DNA of 64,000 nucleotides, from the NCBI GenBank assembly GCA_029953675.1, contig JAMWBK010000005.1, positions 1,302,001 to 1,366,000 of the forward strand. Direction: 5' to 3'. The position numbers and the translations under genes were made by a program. Every line of letters begins with the position of its first letter. The first letter of the stretch is position 1. The notes beneath the pieces were generated by a model, which did not search any database, was not told the DNA's origin, and worked only from the letters and a program-made list of their open reading frames with translations. This document shows, piece after piece, positions 55,901 to 64,000 of the stretch. The stretch is from Rhodosorus marinus (lineage: Eukaryota > Rhodophyta > Stylonematophyceae > Stylonematales > Stylonemataceae).

Positions 55901-57281
55901 GACCCTGCGCTTCGTTCGTCGCTATGCTCTCGAGAGCGTAAAAAAAGGCTGACTACTACTGGATATTGTGAGGCTTGAAAACTGCTCCCATAGCTCCGGG
56001 CATGTCGGCAGCGTTGCGTTCTATCTTCATTGCTGCTTTGGCATGTCAGAGAAATGCGTAATGTTGCCTGTGGATTGATGGTTCCAAGGAGCTCAGCTTT
56101 GAGTTCCTCTTAAAGCGGAAGAACTCCCGTTTGGACAATGCTCAGTTTCCTTCAATACACCGCTGCCACTGCGAATGAATGTATGTCGTTCACCTCCATT
56201 CGGCATGAGTTCATATGAAAGGACAAATTCGGACGGAAGGAGCTGAGGGTCGTATTTATCGGCGCTGATTTTTGAAGTCACGATCAAAGTTTGGTCATGT
56301 TGGTCCAAGCTCAGCCGAGTTTGCTCGTCAAAGCACACAGTGGGAAAAAAAAAATGCAGCTGGAGCTGTGTATGAATACGCGGAAAGTACTACCTCAACA
56401 GATTAGGTCTTCGTTCATCTTCCGGAAGACAAGGAGCTTCTTTAATGGCTCTGACTCAAAACACCGCACGGTGAAGAGGGATGGCTTTCCTTCAGAAGGC
56501 AAGAGTTGCCTTTTTCATCAACAGAGCAAAGATCAGGAGTGACCAGAATGGGCTCGAGAAACCCTAAAAACGTCATGACCTTCTTGAAGCCAATTGAATC
56601 AACACGTAGCTAAAGCAAAATATTACTACAAAAAAATTGAGATGAGTGTCTGCCCCCAATCTGTCCGTGTCCCTTGAAAGACGAAATGTAGAATATCAGA
56701 ATCCATGAAAATGCTCAATTTCGATCAAATCGGACGTGACGCGATTTTAAATAGGAAACATGAACGGAAATCAAAATTCTGCCATTAAAGTAAGCTTTTA
56801 ATGCACGCTGATTGGGTTTGCACTTTTACAGCTTGGCAGTCAATAAACTGATCTGTTGAGAGTTGTGGAGTTACCGAGTCTCGAGGTTCTGATGTACCAG
56901 CTGGCGTGCCTGTTGGCGTCACTTGCTTGATGTATTGGCGGATCAAAATGTGCAATTTGTGCTAGTTCTTCTTTTTTTCTCAAACGCGGTTTCGCTGTTC
57001 CCTGTCAAGGGAGATGCATCAACACGCGCCAGTCGGGTCTGTCCACGTCGCGAGCATGATGATGTGCTGAGCTTCTTAATGAAGCCTAACCCCCCGAGAG
57101 CAGCCGCTATGGATTTGCAGAGCTTAGGCGTCTCTGCATGGACCCAGCTAGACTTTCAACGCCGATCTTTTTTCTAGCACAGCTAGATCCAGAGAGATTT
57201 GCTTAGGTACGATGTCCATACTCCCACCACTCCCCCTCTCCCCAAAGTGATCTATGACACCCTCGTTAGGTGGGAGCCAGT
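52984..57281. other. long gene-poor region
   Basis: No supported gene over 4.3 kb. Long A and T runs (53500-54350, 55280-55320), a C-rich stretch near 53820 and many short chance frames. It could contain non-coding RNA or unrecognised repeats, but I see no evidence for either. Confidence 0.4.
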
Positions 57282-58454
57282 CCACTTACACCGGCGAAAC
57301 AAGAACAAAACAGAATGAAGAAACTGACGAGTTCCAGTTCCTCAAAACAGAGTTTTTTCATAACCACGTTTCTCTCCTACACTCTCTACCTCTCAATTGT
57401 GCTGCAGCCAGAACGGAACCCCCCCCACAAGATTTTTTCATCTCTGCCAACTAGCCTCTGCAGCTTGCGGTAATCCAGCCAAGCCCGCGAAAAGCCCAAT
57501 CCTGCTCCCCCATTTTTCCTAAAATAGAAAGACACCCAGCCTTTCAAGAACAAAGGAAAATCAATTACCTTTCATTTTGATTTGCAAGGGCGAATAGGGG
57601 TGGGTGTGTTGGGGTCCAACGATTCAATAAGGTTTAGAAACTTTTATTATTATAAGACAGAATAGATCCTGTACATGTTAATTACATTCAAACTGACCCC
57701 TGGTAAGACTCTGCTTTAAGAAAGCGATCTCTGACTGGATAAATATTGTCGAATTTTATTTATATTGTACTTTTGCGTTGTAATTGTATTTAGAAAAAGA
57801 TTGTTTGGAATCTGGGCTTCCGGGATGGACTCCTGTGGGGAGGGATCTGGTGATCCCCTATATTGAATGAATTTGTTCAATCGGAGACTGAAGCAAAAAA
57901 AAACCAGAAGCAAAAAAAGGCCAAGCGCGGCTAGAGCGCGCACCTCCAACATCAAAGCAGCGTTCATACGCCACAGCAAGAAACTTAAACGCGTAAACTA
58001 GGACAGACGGTCAGGGCGTTTGCGGAGCAATTTCTGAAGCCGACGAGAACCAACGCAATCCATAAACCCGAAGCACTCAATGACCAGAGGGACCAGGCGA
58101 TGAGCTATGTTAGCGTCATAGAACCGTCAGAACGGTGATTGGACACGCGTCCGATAGATTTAGTGTTTTCATGCGACCGTCCGATATCGTTTCGAAGGGG
58201 ATAGACTATTGAAAAACAGTATAAATGTACTGGGTGTCTAGTTGAAGCTCTTCGCCAAAAACAGGTCCGAAGAAAGCGCAGGGTCTTATTCCTTCGTCCC
58301 TGTCGTTGTTGATCCAAGGCTACCGCCAGAACGGCGGCAGCGCACTTGAGAGGTAGAGAGTATAGGAGAGAATGGTGGTTACGAAAAAACTCTATTTTCG
58401 CTAACTCGTCAGTTTCATCATTCTGTTTTGTTCTCGCTTCGCCGGTGTAAGTGG
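57282..58454. mobile_element. 1.17-kb element with terminal inverted repeats of about 140 bp
   Basis: 57282-57420 and 58316-58454 are reverse complements over most of their length (outer ends CCACTTACACCGGCGAA and TTCGCCGGTGTAAGTGG; inner parts share ACAAAACAGAATGA and GAGAGGTAGAGAGT). No target-site duplication is evident. The interior holds a mobile-element coding fragment. Confidence 0.65.
57716..58102 (-). pseudogene. fragment of an unclassified mobile-element protein
   Basis: On the minus strand from 58102 it reads HRLVPLVIECFGFMDCVGSR then LQKLLRKRPDRLS, broken by a stop, then continues in another frame with MNAALMLEVRALAALGLFLL. The first part closely matches the insert nested in the gypsy element (RFVPLTIECFG, GSRWLRALFRNDPGRLD). 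Two independent decayed copies in one window argue for a repeated element family. Confidence 0.65.
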
Positions 58455-59370
58455 CCCGTCCGATAAATTGTCCGATATTCAATCAACGTTTGTCTACTAA
58501 TCCCTCATCTCCGGTCCAGCCATTGAATCATGATTGCTTCTCGGTATAACAATCATGTTTACTTCTCGGCATGGCAAGCTGCTATTATCATGCAATGAAT
58601 CATGACCATGCAATCTGAATACAGACTGGCAGTGGTAGCCTAACAGATTACTTCTGAACTCGACTGGCTGCCATAACATTGGTTGAGAAAGCAAAAGTCA
58701 CGATTGTGATCCCCCGGAAAGAGGTACTGATAATCTCGCGTAGATTGATGCAAATGAAATCCTAGTCGAGTCGGTCAAAATACCAGGAACCGAAAAAGAT
58801 GAAAACAATAGTTGAAAAAGTTCGAACACAATCGGTCGTTATCGGACCGTTTATCGGACGAAACCTTGTTTTCTCTTTTCCATTCAGGTCCGATAAAGTC
58901 ATATCGGATGCCCAGCTACTATTATTGCTGAATACAGGTCTGATAAACGTTTATCGGACGTAATCGGACGTTTTTATCGGACGGAGATGACAACGGTAAT
59001 ATATAGAATCATGATTATTTATCCGAATGACAAGCCGCACCTGTCACTCTCACCTATTGATTGATTGAATGAGGTTGACGTTCTCAGCTCCCACAGACCG
59101 TCATACGCAATCCAAGAACGATTATCTGGTAAATTGAGAACCACGCAGTCCCCAAGAAGAAGATTGAATTGCAATCAATATTTGTCATTGATTGAAGAAT
59201 ATCGGACACCACAAATCGGCCCTTATCGGACGAACCACGATTTGTTCTTATTTTTTATGGAGGTCCGATAAAACCGTATCGGACACTGCGCCAGAAGCTA
59301 AACTTTCTAATTGTTCCTTAATTTCATGCCCGATGTTTAATGGACAATATCGGACGTTTTTATTGGACAG
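58130..59370. repeat. field of TATCGGAC / GTCCGATA motifs
   Basis: At least 15 copies in both orientations, for example near 58150, 58174, 58457, 58472, 58838, 58851, 58887, 58902, 58951, 58962, 58975, 59202, 59225, 59264, 59277 and 59349. They are often paired 10-20 bp apart and flanked by poly-T or AAC. Spacing is irregular, so it is not a simple tandem array. Confidence 0.75.
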
Positions 59371-60956
59371 AAAATGACAACGCCTTATCTCTATTTTCGA
59401 GCGGTTTAGATGGGAGCGGCTCGGGCTCTCTCAAACTCACAAAAGTTGTTGAATTGGTTCAGGAGCTGGGCGTGCATCTCTTCTGGGAAAGTTTTCTTAC
59501 CTGGATGGTTTTTCAGGGTATAGGGATCTTGGGGTTCTCCTTGAATACCAGGGGTAAATCCCTGGCTACTCCGTGGAGAACCCAAAGATCTCAACACTTC
59601 AACGTGGGCGCTACCTTCTTTTCGTTTTTGTCGAAAACGTGGATATGGTTCAGAACCCATCGCCCACAATGAAAACTGTTGGATACGGCATTGAAGGTCG
59701 ACCTTGTTGTCCTGTTGTACATACCCTTAAGCGACGTTGTGAAAGCATTATCCTGCACAGTGAATTTTGGTTTGGTTAGCTTTGATAATACCATGCTTCC
59801 ACACCTTGAGCCCCGAGTCATCCAAGCCGTGTATGCTTTTATGAACTTGAGAAAATTTGCTCGCTCAACTCTGGGCGGGACGTAGCCCATAGCTGTTGTG
59901 TTTCCCGGCCTTCTACGTGATATGCATGAACGTTTAGAACGTGTAGAGTGCATTTGGAACACCTACTCTTCGATACAAGGTTACACAAGCCTATTGCTCC
60001 CTCAGATGTGATCTGGGAGGACGAAGCACCACTTGCTCAACGTGATGCTGAGAACGGGTGATTGCCTACCGGAATAGCCATACCCGTACCCTTCCAATGA
60101 GTTGGCTTTGGTCTTGCTTGGATCACGACCTCCGGTGTCTATCCATCCTCGCAGACATAAGGATTCAGAAAAAACTGCAATCTCTGTAGGAACTCTTTGT
60201 CTTCGTACCATGTCTTTCCAAGAGAGAGCCGGCATCGAAGAGGTTCAGGCCGATACATTAGCTTTAGTGAGTAAGCTGTTGCAAAAGCCTCCATCTACAG
60301 AGCTGTGGTTTCGTCCTCAAGAGGAGCTCATTACGACCCCTCACATGGATAAACTCGTCCACGCGTGCGGGATCGTCTCTGTTTGGGAAATTCGTCGAAA
60401 GCATACTGGCAAGTGAGAGCTTCTCCTCTAATGCATGCAGTGTACGGCAGGAATTCTCTACCCCCGGTGTGGACCTAGTACTGGTGAAGAGGGGTTTGAT
60501 CGGTGTTCCCTACAATCCCGGTTTCAACCAAACATGCTTCGCTGGCCTGGGCGTTGGGACCGTGGCGAAGTCGCGGAATTACACACTTCCAACTTGCCAA
60601 CTTCATCCGGAAACTTGAAAATTTTCCCATTGATGATTGGCCAGCACCCACAGGATTCGAATTTTGATGCTCAAGACTCGTCGGAACCTAAGTGGCCATC
60701 CAACGCGCAAAGGCCAAAGCCAAAGCCCCTAAAATCTACTCACGTGGATGACTTAGAGAGTCAACTAAGCACCTGGGTGTCAAGTTAAGATTCAAGTACT
60801 GCACGCTGCGTCTTTTCGAATTCCCCCACTCATCAATTGCCGATCAAAAAACAGAGCAGGTCTCCTTTCGGGCTTCGATGTTTTCGCATATGTACTTAAT
60901 TTTTTAATTCTACCATCATTTCATAACATACTCGTTGACCTGGCCGGGGCCAAAGT
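59371..60956. other. probable decayed repeat, unclassified
   Basis: Broken frames on both strands (minus 59406-59669, 59591-59962 and 60002-60235; plus 60102-60416 and 60435-60788) have some protein-like composition, with a stretch near 59440 reading HAQLLNQFNNFCEFERARA. No domain could be named; a degraded mobile element is the likeliest reading. Confidence 0.3.
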
Positions 60957-61434
60957 TCACGCACTTATGCTAGTAGACTTTCTCTTCTGGGCGTTGCTAA
61001 TCGCAACAGCCCGCTTAACGGCATCGTCGCTCAAATCGCTTCTGTAACCTTTGAGGGCATTCTTAACGGCCTAAGAAAAAAGCAAAATAGGAACGAGCAG
61101 AGAGTTTTTAGATGCGCAGCTCAACCACATTCTAGCGCATAAAGCTACATACTCGCACGGTGCGCCTCGTATTTCGCTTCAATCCAGTCTTGTTCCACGT
61201 CTTCTTCGGCTTGGTCGAAGCACCTTCCTTCCCGGACTTCAGAGAAAGCTCCACGCCCCCTTCGACCTCCGCAATATCGGCCGCCTTCTCGTTCGAGAGC
61301 CCAGAGTACTTGAAGCTGTTCTTGCTTGTAAGATTCCCCTTCTCGCAAGAGAACTCCGCCCCCTGAGCATTTCTAGTCTTAACCAGAAAGCAGCTGTTCT
61401 TCCTCAACACCGACCACAAAAGTTGCGAACTCAT
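60957..61434 (-). CDS. RPL28: large-subunit ribosomal protein eL28
   Basis: Cytosolic 60S ribosomal protein. Exons on the minus strand: 61434-61153 and 61070-60957, joined in phase 0; 131 residues, the usual family length. It starts MSSQLLWSVLRKNSCFLVK and continues with NLTSKNSFKYSGLSNEKA and a Lys/Arg-rich middle. The second exon gives AVKNALKGYRSDLSDDAVKR and AVAISNAQKRKS, matching the C-terminal helix of plant eL28. Confidence 0.9.
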
Positions 61435-62121
61435 CCTTTCTTAATAACCCAAAACAAAACAAAACAAAAACCTTACGAACCCGCCCAACAAAAAGAAGTG
61501 CAAGCTATCCCCTCCTTCCCCTACTCCTCAGCAGCATTCCGATAAACGGACCCGATTTCTACTTACCAATCCAAACTTCCCCAAAATCGTCCCCCTTCCC
61601 CACCCACGAAAACCCATCTGTTTTCACCCAAACCGCCGCTGACCACGGCCGTCAAAAATCCAGAAGGAAGGAAAGAAAATGTTCATATTTGATTGGTAAA
61701 AACGAGACACTTGGAGATAATTAAATGGCCAACTCGACCATCAACACTAATATAATTGGATTAACAAAAACGCGTTTATATATCATTGGTCACTATTATT
61801 CAATCAATATTTAGTATAGATTGACTATGTAGTCAACTTCGTTCGGAATATGTGTACGACTGAATGGGTTGAGAACATTTCTGCTGTTTTGCTTGTTTAC
61901 AATGATTGTCAGGGTTTTATCTACCTGTTCAGCGAATGGCAAGTTTTAGATGAGGACAGGGAAGGTGATGTTCCATGGAGCTAGGTCTAGCTCCCCGCGC
62001 TAGGACAAAAAACACAAAAAAAAAAACAAGAACAAGCGCGCGCGTTTCCTTCCCTGTCTTCTGCGAGCATTGGGACACCCTTGTGGGTTCCGAAAAGGAA
62101 TAAACCGATATTGTTATCAGT
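61435..62121. other. intergenic, no gene seen
   Basis: Pyrimidine-rich flank of eL28 on the left (typical of a ribosomal-protein promoter strand), then AT-rich sequence. No gene. Confidence 0.5.
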
Positions 62122-63390
62122 TTAATCCATTTTTTGGTCGCAACAAAAGTCGTTCAAGAGTGAGCTCGGCAGTTCTTCTTGGTATCTTCTCATAAGCCAC
62201 GCGAAAAGATCTGGGTGCATCGCTCTTAGCGTGTCGGAGACTCCTCCTCCATAGTAGACCGGTTTGGAGGACGTTGGCGGCAGCTCAATTGGGCCACCCG
62301 TGCGAGAATGTTTGAGGAACACTTCAAGGTGGCTAATTGCCGACGCGGGTGATAATCTCAAAACGTCAAAGTTGAGGAAGAAGACGTCCTTGTACCGCAT
62401 CCACGACTCTCGATGGTACTTGAGGTACTGAATACGGTCGAGCGTCCTCAGTTCGTCTTCCATAGGTACTGATTGTCTGAGACACTGGAACCGATGGTTT
62501 TTCCTAAACGACTCACAGCTATCCAAAGACAGTTCATTTCGGTCCATCAGGAACTCCTGGAAGCTTGACGAATATCCACCTAGCCTCTTGTAATAGTTCC
62601 AAAGGCTAGCCATGTTGTCAGCAAGATCTCGATAGACATACACAATCTTTCCATTCTTTCTGTACCAAGCTAGCGCGTCACAACCAAGATGGCTGTCAGC
62701 CGGTGAGTGATCACTTACTTCCACGATCTCATACATATGACCAAAGTACTTATGCAGAAACTTGATCGCCGTGTGCGTCCCAGCTCTGCGATGGGAGACA
62801 ACGAAAATAGCTGGTTTCTTCCACTCCTCGGGTACTTCTGCATCGTACAAGAGGGCGGGATCACCAGTACATGCCAACTTTTTCTTGGACTCACGACGTT
62901 TGCTTATCCGGCTTTCCTCCGCGAATGCAACCTTAAGACGTTCTATATCCATCCTCTGTGCCATTAAATCACTCTCGAGTTTCTCAGCGTGATCCCTTAA
63001 ATATTTCTCCTTACTTGCAACATCTACAACTGGCAACTTGATCTCAGTGAATCCCCTGGGAGAGCGGTATTGACAGAGGACGAAAGCTTCAAATTTCGAA
63101 TCTGACGGAGCACGAAGCGCATGCGCAAGAAGCTCAGCAAACTTTGTCTTGTCGTTCTCCAGCTTTTTCAGGTGAACTTCAGCGTTCTGAAGTTTACTTT
63201 TCAGCAAGGAAATCGATGTCTGTCGAGATTCCAGAAAGAGATACATCTTCGTCGTCAAGAAAATCAGTAGAACAATCCCAAGCAGCGCCGTCGCCACATA
63301 AACGTTCAACTGCCGCAGAAGGCTTCGAAATGAACCACCAAAATTTCCACTCTTCCATCTCCGGCGGGGTCCCCATGTCTTTGAACCCAT
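62122..63390 (-). CDS. type II membrane sulfotransferase-like protein
   Basis: About 422 residues, intronless; ATG 63390 is the first in the frame. A short basic cytosolic tail (MGSKTWGPRRRWKS) precedes one membrane anchor (VYVATALLGIVLLIFLT), then a coiled-coil stem (residues about 60-190) and a lumenal catalytic domain. PAIFVVSHRRAGTHTAIKFL fits the 5'-phosphosulfate loop of PAPS-dependent sulfotransferases, and VYVYRDLADNMASLW fits the 3'-phosphate site (R-D-x-x-D/N-x-x-x-S). Topology suggests a Golgi enzyme sulfating glycans or other secreted material. The acceptor cannot be predicted. Confidence 0.8.
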   Translation of the reverse strand: MGSKTWGPRRRWKSGNFGGSFRSLLRQLNVYVATALLGIVLLIFLTTKMYLFLESRQTSISLLKSKLQNAEVHLKKLENDKTKFAELLAHALRAPSDSKFEAFVLCQYRSPRGFTEIKLPVVDVASKEKYLRDHAEKLESDLMAQRMDIERLKVAFAEESRISKRRESKKKLACTGDPALLYDAEVPEEWKKPAIFVVSHRRAGTHTAIKFLHKYFGHMYEIVEVSDHSPADSHLGCDALAWYRKNGKIVYVYRDLADNMASLWNYYKRLGGYSSSFQEFLMDRNELSLDSCESFRKNHRFQCLRQSVPMEDELRTLDRIQYLKYHRESWMRYKDVFFLNFDVLRLSPASAISHLEVFLKHSRTGGPIELPPTSSKPVYYGGGVSDTLRAMHPDLFAWLMRRYQEELPSSLLNDFCCDQKMD

Positions 63391-63855
63391 TCCGTCCACA
63401 AAGTTCTGAATCTGAACCCCGAAAACTTCCGCCAAGCGAACACACCCACGCGATTCAATAAACCATTGACGGAAAAACTGTCAAAAGCTTAAACTCACAG
63501 GCCTCCAACTCCTCGAATAAAACTTTCGGAGGCTCTTCTCACTTGCATTCCACAAACATGGAGCGACGGAGATGACTAACTCCCCGGCTGACAAGAATCG
63601 ACTACAGATGTCCGCCCCGGCATCCACCCTTTCCCTGCTTGCATCAGGTCCACATGCGAAAACTGTTACCACAAACAGTACCCGACGCTTATAGAAGCGT
63701 TGTTAACTTGATGTGACTTGACGGCGACAACACATACCGTCATCGCCCCACTTCAACACAGCTTTAGGCTTCTTCAACTGGACAAGCGCATATATTCCGC
63801 CAGCTTAGAAATGATTGTCCTAATCGAACTCGCCCCCGCAGGTGCTGTTCCCGAA

Positions 63856-64000
63856 ATGGTAACGAGGAGCAAGCGTCTCAGCGTGGGTTTTGCTTTTGTG
63901 CTCGGGCTCTGCTTGACACTGCCTGTTCGTGTCCACAACTCCGGCGTTTGCTTGGATAGTCCAGCGAGCCAAGTGATTGAGAGAAACACGATCTCTACTG
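63856..64000 (+). CDS. 5' end of a secreted or membrane protein, cut by window edge
   Basis: From ATG 63856 the frame stays open to the edge (48 codons): MVTRSKRLSVGFAFVLGLCL followed by TLPVRVHNSGVCLD. A basic start and a 15-residue hydrophobic core look like a signal peptide or anchor. The frame is also open further upstream to an ATG at 63811, so the start is uncertain. Too little is present to name a family. Confidence 0.45.
   Translation, partial: MVTRSKRLSVGFAFVLGLCLTLPVRVHNSGVCLDSPASQVIERNTIST

Noticed and set aside
1-64000. CRISPR arrays, operons, ribosome binding sites
   Set aside because: The window is eukaryotic nuclear DNA with spliced genes; no regularly spaced CRISPR-type repeats were seen.

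Overview
This is nuclear DNA of a eukaryote. Genes carry short GT-AG introns (mostly 67-172 nt, one of 46 nt). Housekeeping genes are typically eukaryotic: diphthamide synthase DPH5, ribosomal protein eL28, an EIF1AD-like protein, a complex I 75 kDa subunit and a Golgi-type sulfotransferase. An ABA4-like (DUF4281) membrane protein, a plastid-type Rqc2/FbpA-like protein with a transit-peptide-like N-terminus, and a plant-type FPG with a long charged tail point to a photosynthetic protist (alga). The complex I gene lacks its N-terminal Fe-S half, an arrangement known from ochrophytes with a split nad11, but that alone does not fix the lineage.

Layout. 0.6-19.1 kb is a gene-rich block: a repeat protein with seven SVYLSARES-type motifs that abuts, or is fused to, a WrbA-like quinone reductase; FPG DNA glycosylase apparently spliced to an EF-hand exon, followed by decayed tandem copies of that exon; an alpha/beta hydrolase; the ABA4-like protein; the Rqc2-like protein; an orphan; and the truncated NDUFS1. 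19.5-24 kb is a wrecked Ty3/gypsy element on the minus strand, with two internal inverted duplications and a 258-bp nested insertion flanked by 8-bp target duplications. DPH5 follows at 24.8 kb.

28-45 kb is the most unusual part. Five intronless paralogous START/SRPBCC proteins are spread through it. In their midst lies a large inverted repeat (arms about 1.75 kb) whose two arms each carry a secreted metallo-beta-lactamase-fold protein with apparently identical coding sequence. The spacer holds a decayed Ty1/copia element and a scrap of a third copy of the hydrolase gene. The SRPBCC and hydrolase genes have TATA-like boxes about 100-145 bp before the ATG; I saw no such boxes at the intron-containing neighbours that I looked at.

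45.6-53 kb again holds ordinary genes: a CobD/HisC-like aminotransferase, EIF1AD, a DUF547 protein and an orphan. 53-60.9 kb is repeat-rich and gene-poor, with a 1.2-kb element bearing long terminal inverted repeats, a second copy of the mobile-element fragment found nested in the gypsy element, and a field of TATCGGAC motifs. eL28, a sulfotransferase and the start of a secreted or membrane protein close the window.

A recurring theme is inverted duplication at several scales (43 bp to 1.8 kb). All exon structures were read by eye from splice signals and protein similarity remembered from families; none has been checked against transcripts or databases.
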